DNA of 53,021 nt from Candidatus Carbonibacillus altaicus (GTDB taxonomy: Bacteria > Bacillota > Bacilli > Thermicanales > DSM-22653). The notes beneath the pieces are model-generated. The model saw only the letters and a list, made by a program, of their open reading frames with translations. It was not told the origin of the DNA and made no database searches. The position numbers were made by a program, and so were the translations under genes. Below, piece after piece: positions 8,839-17,006 of the stretch (position 1 is the stretch's first letter; every line of letters begins with the position of its first letter). The DNA is taken from assembly GCA_003050645.1 (NCBI GenBank), contig PEBX01000012.1:1-53021 (forward strand), read 5' to 3'.

Positions 8839-8920
8839 GTCTGTACCACGGTGTCTACACTACGGTGTCTACACTACAGTGTCTACACTACAGTGTCTAC
8901 ACTGCAGTGTCTGTACTACG
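8839..8920. repeat. 14-bp tandem repeat upstream of ald
   Basis: Five head-to-tail 14-base units (GTGTCTACACTACG with small changes) start at 8851, 8865, 8879, 8893 and 8907, preceded by a partial copy at 8839-8850. Each unit contains the dyad GTGT-CT-ACAC, and each junction forms a second dyad CACT-AC-AGTG. The array abuts the ald ribosome site. Confidence 0.9.
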
Positions 8921-9025
8921 ATGCTTCATTTGAACGAACGGAAAAACCGTGATCGAAGAAGATAGTAACGCCGTGTTTTCACGACTTACTTATATTTTAT
9001 TTTACACCAAATGTAGCCTTAAAAC

Positions 9026-9060
9026 AAAAAATTCCTGCCTCAATCAACAGGAATTTTTTT
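9026..9060 (-). terminator. Intrinsic terminator of fur
   Basis: On the minus strand AAAAAATTCCTG pairs with CAGGAATTTTTT over twelve bases around a ten-base loop and is followed by T-rich sequence. The fur stop codon lies in the loop, so the left arm is translated. Confidence 0.88.
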
Positions 9061-9534
9061 AAACGCATCTTGCGTTAGATCAGACTCTTTGACGCCTTTT
9101 CGCTGACATAGCTCACAAATACCGTGAAACGTGAGGCGATGATCTAATATTTTAAAGCCGAAACGTTTTTCTACTTCTTTTTCCACCTGATCCAGAAGAT
9201 CTTCTTCAATCTCGATGACCAGACCGCAACTTAAACACATGAGGTGATGATGGTGATGTTTGGCTCCTTCTGCCCGAAAGTCGTAACGCGTCACGCCATC
9301 ACCAAAATTGATTTTGTGAATGATTTTAAGTTCGGAGAGAAGTTCAAGTGTCCGATAGACGGTCGCCAAACCGATGTTTGGTGCGCGCGATTTAAGAGCC
9401 AGGTACACATCTTCCGCACTTAAATGATCTTCCATATGCTCCAGTAAAACGCGAACGGTAGCTTCGCGCTGCGGCGTGAGCTTGTATTGATGGGCATGTA
9501 AAATTTGTTTAATTCTCTCTAGCCGCTCCTCCAC
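9040..9534 (-). CDS. fur: Ferric uptake regulator family repressor
   Basis: Fur represses iron-uptake genes when loaded with Fe(II). The 164-residue protein has the N-terminal winged helix (YKLTPQREATVRVLLEH, IGLATVYRTLELL) and the C-terminal dimerisation domain with the His-rich metal site AKHHHHHLMC. Two Zn-binding pairs follow: CLSCG and CELC. The start is read as GTG 9534 because AAGGAGGG lies seven bases upstream; the longer frame to 9570 overlaps the promoter. The position between spoIIM and xerD/yqzK matches B. subtilis fur (yqkL), which favours Fur over PerR or Zur. The promoter and a possible Fur box lie just upstream. Confidence 0.92.
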   Translation of the reverse strand: MEERLERIKQILHAHQYKLTPQREATVRVLLEHMEDHLSAEDVYLALKSRAPNIGLATVYRTLELLSELKIIHKINFGDGVTRYDFRAEGAKHHHHHLMCLSCGLVIEIEEDLLDQVEKEVEKRFGFKILDHRLTFHGICELCQRKGVKESDLTQDAFKKIPVD

Positions 9535-9568
9535 CAGAGAACCCTCCTTAAGCGACCCAACTAACACC

Positions 9569-9598
9569 ATTATAAGGGAACAACCCCGAATTCGTCAA
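9569..9598 (-). promoter_or_regulatory. Sigma-A promoter of fur
   Basis: The minus strand carries TTGACG (9598-9593) and TATAAT (9574-9569) with an 18-base spacer. Transcription would start about 25 bases before the GTG of fur. Confidence 0.82.
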
Positions 9599-9599
9599 T

Positions 9600-9612
9600 T
9601 GAAAATCAATAT
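9600..9612. promoter_or_regulatory. Possible Fur box
   Basis: TGAAAATCAATAT matches the core TGATAATCATTAT of the Fur box at 11 of 13 positions and lies two bases upstream of the fur -35. This suggests autoregulation, but the outer part of the 19-base consensus matches poorly. The site overlaps the spoIIM stop. Confidence 0.35.
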
Positions 9613-10307
9613 TAAATAAGAATAAGCTTAAAAAGGGCGTTGGAACTGTAAAAAAGCCAGATTTCGGCAATACCTCTGTAGGCGAGTTGTTGGAGGGCCC
9701 AGGCATGGAACATAAAAATAGATAATGCAACCACACTTTGCAGGCTGTACGTTAAAAACGCCTGCGCCGGTCCCTTGCCGGCGGTACTGATTTTACAAGC
9801 GAAAAAAGGCCACTGTGTTTTTACATACGGACGGGCACCTAGGATAAGCAGCGCATAACCCAGTCCTAAAAACAGCTCTAGCGGTAAGAAGATCAAAACG
9901 TCAATGATGAGTCCTGTAAGTCCAAAGGCATCAACGATAAAAAATGTACTCCAGCCAAAGCGAAAACCGACATAGACGATATACAGCCATGCAAGGGGCC
10001 AGCCGATCAGCGAAAGCGAAAGTAAAAACAAACTCACCGTCTCCAGGAGGATCATCTCCAGCCGTGCCCTACCCCACGGTCGCCATGCTTGAATCTTCTC
10101 GTCAGGGGCGTACACGCCATCCGTATAGACGGCCTGAACTTCCTGTTCGATGACGGTTTTTGTAAAGTCGCGGATCGCCGTGCGCTCATCGGTCGTAAGC
10201 GTAAGAGGTACCAGCCATCCACCGATCATACCGAGGAGCCAGAACCCGAGAAAAAGTAATAGAACGTTCATTCTCCCCCAGCTTCGCATACCGTATCTTC
10301 TGCGCAT
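9612..10307 (-). CDS. spoIIM: Stage II sporulation protein M
   Basis: SpoIIM is the membrane anchor of the SpoIIDMP complex, which dissolves septal peptidoglycan and drives engulfment of the forespore. The 231-residue protein has an N-terminal membrane segment (LLLFLGFWLLGMIGGW), an external polar loop of about 60 residues, and four or five further hydrophobic segments, the usual topology. Sequence similarity by eye is modest; the call also uses the position directly upstream of fur, as in B. subtilis. ATG 10307 follows GGGGGA at short spacing; ATG 10289 and ATG 10271 are possible later starts. No forespore or mother-cell promoter was recognised upstream. Confidence 0.85.
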   Translation of the reverse strand: MRRRYGMRSWGRMNVLLLFLGFWLLGMIGGWLVPLTLTTDERTAIRDFTKTVIEQEVQAVYTDGVYAPDEKIQAWRPWGRARLEMILLETVSLFLLSLSLIGWPLAWLYIVYVGFRFGWSTFFIVDAFGLTGLIIDVLIFLPLELFLGLGYALLILGARPYVKTQWPFFACKISTAGKGPAQAFLTYSLQSVVALSIFMFHAWALQQLAYRGIAEIWLFYSSNALFKLILI

Positions 10308-10355
10308 GCGTCCCCCTTCTTTCTAGGCTAAGGGTTTCCGAAATCTTCCATCCTC

Positions 10356-10384
10356 TTGACGGGCCCCACGATTCATGATAATAT
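10356..10384 (+). promoter_or_regulatory. Sigma-A promoter of the SRP RNA
   Basis: TTGACG at 10356-10361 and TAATAT at 10379-10384 are separated by exactly 17 bases. The expected start, about seven bases downstream, coincides with the first base of the SRP RNA helix. Confidence 0.85.
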
Positions 10385-10390
10385 GACTCA

Positions 10391-10470
10391 TGCCAGCAAG
10401 CACCTACCTCCGAACCAGGTCAGGTCGGGAACGAAGCAGCCTTAAGGAGGTGTGGACTGTGCTGGCTTTG
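10391..10470 (+). ncRNA. ffs: Signal recognition particle RNA, small bacterial type (4.5S-like)
   Basis: The RNA holds the Ffh-binding domain IV: CCAGGTCAGG on one side, a GGAA-type tetraloop region, and GAAGCAGCC on the other. The outer helix pairs GCCAGCA at 10392 with TGCTGGC at 10460-10466, and CACCTACCTCC with GGAGGTGTGG inside it. The promoter start and closing helix limit the RNA to about 80 nucleotides, so it lacks the Alu domain of the ~270-nt SRP RNA of B. subtilis. It is divergent from spoIIM and convergent with the DUF3866 gene. The 3' end is approximate. Confidence 0.92.
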
Positions 10471-10515
10471 TTGTTCACAAAAAGGTTGATGCCTTTTACC
10501 AGTATGTGTTAAGTG

Positions 10516-11646
10516 TTAAGATCGATCGCTAAAGACTTTGTCCTGCCAGTACCGGCAGGCCGTAAGGATGGCATCCGTGTAAAGCGGATCGTCCGTATAG
10601 CGTCTACCCATAGAATGAACGGGATATAATGCCTGAAGATGGGAACGAACTTCTTCTAACGCCATCATTGTTGTAAAGTTCAAATTGTGACGCCTTAAAG
10701 GTGGATCGCGCCATAGTTGCATGATTTTGTTACGAAAGTGTCGGTACGTTTCATGGTACGGGCGATCGCGCGCATCTTCCGGCAAGACGATCTCAACCGG
10801 TCTTAAGAGAAGCCTTAAGACGTGAAGCAGATGGTGGCTGAGTCCTCGCTGCCTAAGACGCGTTTCGGCAAGCGACATGCGCGGTAAAAGTGCCGGCACG
10901 CCGCCTAAGGCAAAAACAGCATGCATCGCATCGAGGAGGTTCATTCCGCTGTGACCGAGCGGTGTTCCCGTTCCAACATTGCCCGGTCCGGGTGCAAGGA
11001 TGATCCAGTCAAAAGTAAACACGCGGTGCGCCATATAAAGAGCGCTGTAGAGATTGATCGCTTCATACGTTCCGCCAAAGGCCTGTCCGGCTGTGATAAC
11101 GGCATCCAGCATACCAAGTGCACTGAGCCGCTCCACATGTCGGCTGATCCAGACGGGGAGAGCCGCCCAATCGTTCATAATGTAGACGATGCGACTTTTC
11201 GGATGGTTAGACTTCAGACACTGAACGACAAGCGGGAGTGCGCTATGCAAAGGCAAAATGAAAACAGTCCGACCGGCAAGACTTTGTTCTAAGGGATAGT
11301 TCCAGACCGTCTCGGGTAACATCAGTTCTTCTGCCTGAACGCTTAACTGAAGCGGTGTATAGCGCATTTTTAAGATATGGCCCGTTAAAGTGCGGTTACT
11401 GTAAAAGCTCACATCTTCGTCCAACAAACTGACGACAAAATCATAACCGCCTGTGCCCAAATCGAGACTGACGGCATTAATATTTAAGAGGACGCGATCA
11501 CCGATTTGTAGACTCCGCCACAGTTTCGGAAAATGCATAACCTGCCGCCGGTCATGATCCTTAAGATCCGTTTCAACTTCGACGATCTCAAGTGAGACTC
11601 GCCGTTCATGAATGGCCACAACGCGCCCTTCGGCATAGCGAATCAT
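10516..11646 (-). CDS. DUF3866 family protein of unknown function
   Basis: This 376-residue soluble protein is recognised as DUF3866 from its overall layout. It starts with a beta-rich region containing IGDRVLLNINAVSLDLGTGGYDFV. A Rossmann-like middle part follows (RTVFILPLHSALPLVV, SRIVYIMNDWAALPV). A conserved glycine-rich stretch comes next, ILAPGPGNVGTGTPLGHSG. The function is unknown; the GTGTPLGHSG region looks like a ligand loop, but this is inference. ATG 11646 lies six bases after GAGGAGGG; the much longer frame to 11778 crosses the motB terminator and is not used. It is transcribed toward the SRP RNA gene. Confidence 0.75.
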   Translation of the reverse strand: MIRYAEGRVVAIHERRVSLEIVEVETDLKDHDRRQVMHFPKLWRSLQIGDRVLLNINAVSLDLGTGGYDFVVSLLDEDVSFYSNRTLTGHILKMRYTPLQLSVQAEELMLPETVWNYPLEQSLAGRTVFILPLHSALPLVVQCLKSNHPKSRIVYIMNDWAALPVWISRHVERLSALGMLDAVITAGQAFGGTYEAINLYSALYMAHRVFTFDWIILAPGPGNVGTGTPLGHSGMNLLDAMHAVFALGGVPALLPRMSLAETRLRQRGLSHHLLHVLRLLLRPVEIVLPEDARDRPYHETYRHFRNKIMQLWRDPPLRRHNLNFTTMMALEEVRSHLQALYPVHSMGRRYTDDPLYTDAILTACRYWQDKVFSDRS

Positions 11647-11685
11647 TATCATCCCTCCTCGCTTAATGTATGTCTTCTTCATAAC

Positions 11686-11734
11686 AAAAAGCACCGGCCT
11701 GAGGCATGAGAAAAAGATTTTCAGGCGGTGCTTA
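11686..11734 (-). terminator. Intrinsic terminator of motAB
   Basis: On the minus strand AAGCACCGCCTGA pairs with TCAGGCCGGTGCTT (one bulged base) and runs into TTTTTG. It lies about 50 bases after the motB stop. Confidence 0.88.
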
Positions 11735-11785
11735 GGTGCTGATAACGATTTTGATTCATATGCTAGATATAAGGGCATCCGTCCA

Positions 11786-12598
11786 TTATTCTACGAGCGA
11801 GATCAGAGGATCGATGACGACCTCAACCCGTCGGTTTTGGGCACGGCCTTCGGGTGTTCGATTATCCGCAACAGGCTTGAATTCGCCATAACCGATGATC
11901 CGAAACGTACTCGGGTCGAGTTTGGGGTTTTTCAAAAGAGCCTGTAAAAAATTGGCTGCCCGCGTCACAGAAAGCTCCCAATTGGAAGGAAATTGTGCGG
12001 TATGAATCGGTACATTGTCTGTATGACCGATGATCGAAATATGGCGCGGATATGCCTGCTCCAGAATCATCGAGATGTCCTCGACAGTCGATAGCGCGTC
12101 TTTTGTAAGCGCAGCGCTCCCCGAAGGAAATAGGGCCCGCTCCCCGATCAAAATTTTGAGTCCTTCATTATCCATAATCGTACTAATATAATCGGTCAAA
12201 CCGTGTTCACTGACATACGTCTGGATGGCGTTTTGAATGGTTTGAAGCGCCTGTACTTCCTGCTGGATGCGCTCGAGTTTGGCTTTATCTTCCGGATTGA
12301 CGCGCGCCGTCTTTTCCGGATCAGAGGATAAGTTATGTTCATCCGTTGGATCTCGCCTCGGCACGTACGGAAGCGTATCTTGCGGTTTGACCGGCTGTTC
12401 AAATTCTAAGACGCCGCTCCCACCTTGAAAAGCAATATTAAAAGCGTTCGCCAGTTTGGCTACTTTATTCGCATCGATCTCGCTCATTGCAAAAAGGACG
12501 ATGAATAAAGCCAGCAGTAAGGTTAGCAGGTCAGAATAAGGAATGAGCCACGTTTCATCGATACGCTCTTCGTCGTGACTGCGTTTACGCTTTTTCAT
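11786..12598 (-). CDS. motB: Flagellar motor stator protein MotB
   Basis: MotB anchors the stator to peptidoglycan and, with MotA, conducts the ions that drive flagellar rotation. The 270-residue protein has a basic cytoplasmic start, one membrane segment with the ion-binding Asp in IPYSDLLTLLLALF, a linker, and a C-terminal OmpA-like domain (IIGHTDNVPIHTAQFPSNWELSVTRAAN cut short: GHTDNVPI and NRRVEVVI are its ends). ATG 12598 overlaps the last 14 bases of motA, suggesting translational coupling; the GTG at 12622 is less likely. Whether H+ or Na+ drives the motor cannot be read here. Stator genes without other flagellar genes are normal in Bacilli. Confidence 0.95.
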   Translation of the reverse strand: MKKRKRSHDEERIDETWLIPYSDLLTLLLALFIVLFAMSEIDANKVAKLANAFNIAFQGGSGVLEFEQPVKPQDTLPYVPRRDPTDEHNLSSDPEKTARVNPEDKAKLERIQQEVQALQTIQNAIQTYVSEHGLTDYISTIMDNEGLKILIGERALFPSGSAALTKDALSTVEDISMILEQAYPRHISIIGHTDNVPIHTAQFPSNWELSVTRAANFLQALLKNPKLDPSTFRIIGYGEFKPVADNRTPEGRAQNRRVEVVIDPLISLVE

Positions 12599-13376
12599 TT
12601 TTTCTCGCCGCCCGTCGTTCACGCTCGGTTGCCGGTAAATATACGAGCAATTTTTCTTCGATATTGGCAGGCGATATCCCTGCCTGAATGGATAGAATAC
12701 CTTCGATCATAAGCTGTTTTAAAGCAACTTCCTGCTTACTTAACGTTTTAAGTTTATTGGCAAACGGGTGCCACAGTACATAACCGGTAAAAATACCGAG
12801 GAGCGTCGCCACAAACGCTGAGGCGATCGAATGCCCGAGCACGTCGGTGTTGCTCAAATTTCCGAGTGCAGCAATCAAGCCGATCACCGCACCCAAAACG
12901 CCGAGCGTCGGAGCATATGTACCGGCCTGTTCAAATATTTTAGCACCGTTTTGGTGCCTTCTTTCCATCGCCTCCAAATCCTGTTCCAAGGCGTCGCGGA
13001 TAAATTCGATATCGCGTCCATCAACGACCATCTTCATTCCGTTTTTTAAAAAAGGATCTTTAATATCATCCAGTGAATTTTCAAGGGCGAGCAATCCTTC
13101 GCGGCGGGCAATTTGCGCCCAGTTCATAAACTGGTCGATGATCGTTTCCGGATCTTCTAATGTCTGTCCCCTAAAAATGAGTCTGAACAAAGACGGTACT
13201 TTTTTCAGCTCACTCATCGGAAAAGCGTTCATGACCGCCCCGATCGTTCCACCAATAATGATCAAATAGGCCGCTGGATTGGTAAAAAGCGAAGAAAGCG
13301 GTGCGCCTTTTAAGACCATCCCCCAAAATACGGCAATAAAACCAACGATCAGGCCGATAATCGTCGAAAGTTCCAT
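12585..13376 (-). CDS. motA: Flagellar motor stator protein MotA
   Basis: MotA is the four-helix membrane component of the stator that pushes on the rotor protein FliG. The 263-residue protein shows the first two membrane segments (STIIGLIVGFIAVFWGMVL and AAYLIIIGGTIGAVM), a cytoplasmic loop with the conserved charged stretch ARREGLLALE, and the last two segments with YAPTLGVLGAVIGLIAAL. ATG 13376 follows GGAGAGGAG by about five bases. It overlaps motB and comes 132 bases after bkdB; a weak terminator separates the two units. No flagellar sigma-D promoter was recognised. Confidence 0.96.
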   Translation of the reverse strand: MELSTIIGLIVGFIAVFWGMVLKGAPLSSLFTNPAAYLIIIGGTIGAVMNAFPMSELKKVPSLFRLIFRGQTLEDPETIIDQFMNWAQIARREGLLALENSLDDIKDPFLKNGMKMVVDGRDIEFIRDALEQDLEAMERRHQNGAKIFEQAGTYAPTLGVLGAVIGLIAALGNLSNTDVLGHSIASAFVATLLGIFTGYVLWHPFANKLKTLSKQEVALKQLMIEGILSIQAGISPANIEEKLLVYLPATERERRAARKNEKA

Positions 13377-13414
13377 AGAAGCTCCTCTCCATCGTCACTT
13401 TTTCTTTCTTAAAG

Positions 13415-13451
13415 CGACAAACAGATCCCCGCAACATCGGCGGAGATCTGT
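13415..13451 (-). terminator. Probable terminator of the bkd operon
   Basis: The minus strand forms ACAGATC-CCGC paired with GCGG-GATCTGT (one unpaired base on each arm), followed by TTTGTCGCTTT. The T run is interrupted, so read-through into motAB is possible. Confidence 0.6.
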
Positions 13452-13508
13452 AGATGTAACGCCTTCTGCCGCCTTTATTTTAGGTATCGGCAAAAGGCAC
13501 GTCAATGT

Positions 13509-14885
13509 TTAGCTGTGATCAGCATCCGGCTCAAAGTTTTCCAGATCGTGCTTGATTTTCTGCAAAAAACGACCAGCGACGGCACCGTCCAACACACGAT
13601 GGTCAATGGAGAGCGTCAAGTTAACCATGTCGCGAATGGCGATCATCTCGTCGATAACCACCGGGCGCTTGACGATCGCTTCTACGGATAAAATGGCAGC
13701 CTGCGGTTGATTGATAATCGGCATAGAGAGAATCGAACCAAATGCGCCGGTATTATTGACGGTAAAGGTGCCACCCTCGGTGTCTTCAATGGTCAGTTTT
13801 CCGTTTCGCGTACGCCGGATGAGGTCATCGATGGCACGCGCAAGACCGATGAGCGATTTTTCATCAGCATGGTGAATGACCGGCACATATAAAAGATCAT
13901 TGTGGGCAACGGCAATCGAAATATGAATATCTTTTTTATACAAAATTCCCTCATCGGTCCAGCTGGCATTGAGAACGGGATACTGTTTGAGGGCACGAAT
14001 CGTAGCCTGGATAAAAAATGGTAAATACGTTAAGCGGATACCTTCCTGCTTAAAAAACTGCTCTTTTATTTTCTCGCGGTACCGAACGAGTTTCGTCACG
14101 TCGACTTCGACCATCATCCAGGCATGCGGTGCGGTATGTTTGCTCTCTACCATCCGCCGGGCAATCGTTCGACGTACGCTGGAAACCGCTACGAGCGTAT
14201 CTCCCCGTTCTGCAGGCGGCACTTCGGCCTCTTGAAGCAGTGTTTCCCGGGAAGTTATCGAAAGCGATTGTGCACGAGAAGGCGTATATTCAGTCTGTTT
14301 TTTCGTCGTCGCACCTTCTGCGACATAAGAAGGTGCCTGCGGCTTTTCAGGCGCGGGCTGAGTCGATGTGTGCTTTCCAGAGGCTATAAAGTTCAGTACG
14401 TCTTTGCGTGTAACCCTTCCCCCTTCGCCCGTTCCTACCACCTGACTGAGATCGATCCCGTGTTCGCCAGCGAGTTTTAAGACAGCTGGAGAATAGCGCC
14501 TGCGCTTATCTGTGGCGGTTGTAAGGTCGGGCGAGGAGGACTCGGGCTTGGCAGGATAGATGGGACCGTTCATCGATCTCTTTTTTTCTTCTTCTTTCGT
14601 CGGTTCGTTAAGTTCTCTCACCTGGTCGATTTGAGATGCGTCATTCGACTCGAGACGGGCAATCGGCGTTCCCACCGCAACCGTCTCACCTTCGGAGACA
14701 ATAATCTCAAGAATGCGACCAGCCTCAGGCGCCGGCACTTCTGCCGTCACTTTGTCCGTCTCGATCTCGCACAACGGATCGTAGGCAGCTACGGTATCGC
14801 CCGGTTGAACGAGCCAGCGAACGATCGTGCCTTCCGTCACACTTTCACCCAGCTTGGGCATCGATATGATTTTCGGTTGCGTCAC
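13509..14885 (-). CDS. bkdB: Branched-chain alpha-keto acid dehydrogenase E2 (lipoamide acyltransferase)
   Basis: E2 is the core of the complex and moves branched acyl groups from its lipoyl arm to CoA. The 458-residue protein has three parts. The N-terminal lipoyl domain carries the modified Lys in EIETDKVTAEV. A peripheral-subunit-binding domain (YSPAVLKLAGEHGIDLSQV) follows. The C-terminal catalytic domain ends with SIDHRVLDGAVAG, which has the active-site His and Asp. Proline/serine-rich linkers join the parts. The start is GTG 14885 after AAGGAGGGGG. It is the last gene of the bcd-lpdV-bkdAA-bkdAB-bkdB unit. Substrate specificity rests on the bcd linkage and close likeness of the E1 beta gene to B. 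subtilis BkdAB. Confidence 0.93.
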   Translation of the reverse strand: MTQPKIISMPKLGESVTEGTIVRWLVQPGDTVAAYDPLCEIETDKVTAEVPAPEAGRILEIIVSEGETVAVGTPIARLESNDASQIDQVRELNEPTKEEEKKRSMNGPIYPAKPESSSPDLTTATDKRRRYSPAVLKLAGEHGIDLSQVVGTGEGGRVTRKDVLNFIASGKHTSTQPAPEKPQAPSYVAEGATTKKQTEYTPSRAQSLSITSRETLLQEAEVPPAERGDTLVAVSSVRRTIARRMVESKHTAPHAWMMVEVDVTKLVRYREKIKEQFFKQEGIRLTYLPFFIQATIRALKQYPVLNASWTDEGILYKKDIHISIAVAHNDLLYVPVIHHADEKSLIGLARAIDDLIRRTRNGKLTIEDTEGGTFTVNNTGAFGSILSMPIINQPQAAILSVEAIVKRPVVIDEMIAIRDMVNLTLSIDHRVLDGAVAGRFLQKIKHDLENFEPDADHS

Positions 14886-14939
14886 ACTACCCCCTCCTTA
14901 TGTTCCCACATACTATCCTATGTCCGTTTGACTCAGACA

Positions 14940-15923
14940 TCAAAAGTGTGCCAGCGCGCGCATCGCTTCCATGATTTCTTCGGTTTGCGGTAAAAAGGCT
15001 TTTTCTAACGGTGGCGCATAGGGCATGGCCGGAATATCGAGACCGCCGAGACGACGAATTGGTGCGTCCAGATCAAAAAATGCATCCTCGGCGATGATCG
15101 CTGCGACTTCGCCGCCGACCCCACCCTCCAGATTATCTTCATGTACGATGAGAACTTTCCCGGTCCGCGCTGCAGCCCGGATGATCGCCTCGCGGTCGAG
15201 CGGATAGAGGCTGATGAGATCGAGTACATGCGTGCTGATCCCTTCTCCGGCCAGATGCTCGGCCGCCTCCAGCACTTGATAGAGGGTATATCCGTAACTG
15301 ATGACCGTAAGATCGTCCCCTTCCCGCTTCACGCGCGCACGATCTAAGGGAAGTGTATACGGTTCATCGGGAACCTCTGCTTTTAGAAGGCGATACAACC
15401 TTTTGTGTTCCAAAAACAAGACTGGATCATCGCTTCGAATGGCAGCGATAAGCAGGCCTTTGGCTGTATAGGGATCAGACGGCGTGACCACACGCAGACC
15501 GGGCACGCCGGTAAAGATTTTTTCGATGCTTTGCGAATGATAGAGCGCCCCGTGAATCCCTCCACCATAAGGCGTCCGAATGACGAGCGGAGCGCTCCAG
15601 TCGTTATTGGAACGATAACGGATTTTGGCCGCTTCATTCATGATCTGGTTGGTCGCCGTAAAAATATAGTCGGCAAATTGGATTTCAGCGACTGGCCTCA
15701 GACCCGCACCCGCTGCCCCAATCGCAACACCCACGATGGCCGATTCAGCAAGCGGCGCATCCACCACACGTGTCTCGCCGAATTCTTCCATGAGCCCCAT
15801 CGTCGCCCGGAACACACCACCGCGTTTTCCCACGTCTTCGCCGAGTATAAAGACACGCTCATCGCGCGCCATCTCCTGCCTTAAAGCATCTGTTATCGCT
15901 TCTATATAGGATCGAACCGTCAC
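14940..15923 (-). CDS. bkdAB: Branched-chain alpha-keto acid dehydrogenase E1 beta
   Basis: E1 beta forms half of the thiamine-diphosphate site that decarboxylates keto acids from Val, Leu and Ile. The 327-residue protein resembles B. subtilis BkdAB closely from end to end, for example VFILGEDVGKRGGVFRAT, RTPYGGGIHGALYHSQS and DLDAPIRRLGGLDIPAMPYAP. GTG 15923 is chosen: it lies nine bases after AAGGAGG and aligns with the B. subtilis start, whereas ATG 15932 touches the ribosome site. The spacing to bkdAA is 30 bases. Confidence 0.96.
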   Translation of the reverse strand: MTVRSYIEAITDALRQEMARDERVFILGEDVGKRGGVFRATMGLMEEFGETRVVDAPLAESAIVGVAIGAAGAGLRPVAEIQFADYIFTATNQIMNEAAKIRYRSNNDWSAPLVIRTPYGGGIHGALYHSQSIEKIFTGVPGLRVVTPSDPYTAKGLLIAAIRSDDPVLFLEHKRLYRLLKAEVPDEPYTLPLDRARVKREGDDLTVISYGYTLYQVLEAAEHLAGEGISTHVLDLISLYPLDREAIIRAAARTGKVLIVHEDNLEGGVGGEVAAIIAEDAFFDLDAPIRRLGGLDIPAMPYAPPLEKAFLPQTEEIMEAMRALAHF

Positions 15924-15953
15924 GCGCTTCATCCTCCTTCCCTTGGGTCGCCC

Positions 15954-16943
15954 TCACTCAGCTTCAGCATAAACGTAACGTTTGACGGTGGAAGGGTCGG
16001 CATAAGGTGCACGTTCCGCATAGGCGGTCGCGTCATTTACAATATCCATCACGTCTTTTTCCAGCTGCTCAAGTGCCGCATCATCGATGAGTGACTTATC
16101 CAGGATATAGGTGCGCATTTTCCCGAGTGCATCGCGTGCCTTTTCTTCTTCTAATTCCTTTTGGTCGCGATACGTCCGATCGTCGTCATCACTGGAATGT
16201 GGCACGAGCCGGGAGACACGGGCTTCGATGAGCGTTCCGCCTAACCCTTCGAGCGCCCGCTCACGTGCGTTTTTTACGGCCTCATACACGAGAAAAGGGT
16301 CGCTTCCGTCGACGAGGACACCTTCCATCCCGTAGCTTTGGGCTCGCTCAGCAATCGTTTTCGAGGCAACCTGCTTATGGTAAGGGACGGAGATGGCATA
16401 GGTGTTGTTTTCTACAAAGGCAAGGACTGGCAAACGATGCACCCCGGCAAAGTTGAGTCCTTCATGGAAATCACCCTGATTGGACGTCCCGTCACCGAAG
16501 CTAACAAAAGCCACTTTTTGCTCACCACGCACTTTGAAGGCCCAGGCAAAACCGACAGCATGCGGAATTTGCGAACCCGTCGGGGATGACTGGGTAAATA
16601 TATTAAGGGTCGGATCGCTAAAGTGGTTGGGCATCTGCCGACCGCCGCTCGATGGATCTTCTGCTTTGGCAAAAGCCGCAAGCATAATATCGCGTGGACT
16701 CACGCCGAGCGTGAGCACCACTCCGAGATCGCGATAATACGGTAAGACAGCGTCCGATCCGGCCTGAAGCGCCCAGGCCGCACCGACCTGTGCGGCTTCA
16801 TGTCCTTGGCAAGAGATGACAAAAGGAATTTTACCCGTACGATTGAGCATCCACTGCCGTTCGTCGAGCTTCCTCGCCAGATACATCGTTCGATAGATCT
16901 GAATGACCTCTTCATCGCGAAGCGACGCTTTCCGATGATCCAT
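15954..16943 (-). CDS. bkdAA: Branched-chain alpha-keto acid dehydrogenase E1 alpha
   Basis: E1 alpha binds thiamine diphosphate and Mg and, with E1 beta, decarboxylates branched-chain keto acids and reductively acylates the E2 lipoyl group. The 329-residue protein carries the ThDP motif GDGTSNQGDFHEGLNFAGV ending in VENNTYAIS. It also has the phosphorylation-loop-like region HSSDDDDRTYR and the channel motif YYRDLGVVL. ATG 16943 is seven bases after AAGGAGGT. The upstream gap to lpdV is 146 bases, unusually long within the operon, and contains a direct repeat. Confidence 0.95.
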   Translation of the reverse strand: MDHRKASLRDEEVIQIYRTMYLARKLDERQWMLNRTGKIPFVISCQGHEAAQVGAAWALQAGSDAVLPYYRDLGVVLTLGVSPRDIMLAAFAKAEDPSSGGRQMPNHFSDPTLNIFTQSSPTGSQIPHAVGFAWAFKVRGEQKVAFVSFGDGTSNQGDFHEGLNFAGVHRLPVLAFVENNTYAISVPYHKQVASKTIAERAQSYGMEGVLVDGSDPFLVYEAVKNARERALEGLGGTLIEARVSRLVPHSSDDDDRTYRDQKELEEEKARDALGKMRTYILDKSLIDDAALEQLEKDVMDIVNDATAYAERAPYADPSTVKRYVYAEAE

Positions 16944-17006
16944 CGTCCCTACCTCCTTGATGACAGCAAATTAGTACCATATCCTGCGCCAAACAGTCCT
17001 GGTCAC

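Noticed and set aside
8839-8920. Possible CRISPR array upstream of ald
   Set aside because: Units are 14 bp with no unique spacers between them, and no cas genes are present; it is a simple tandem repeat.
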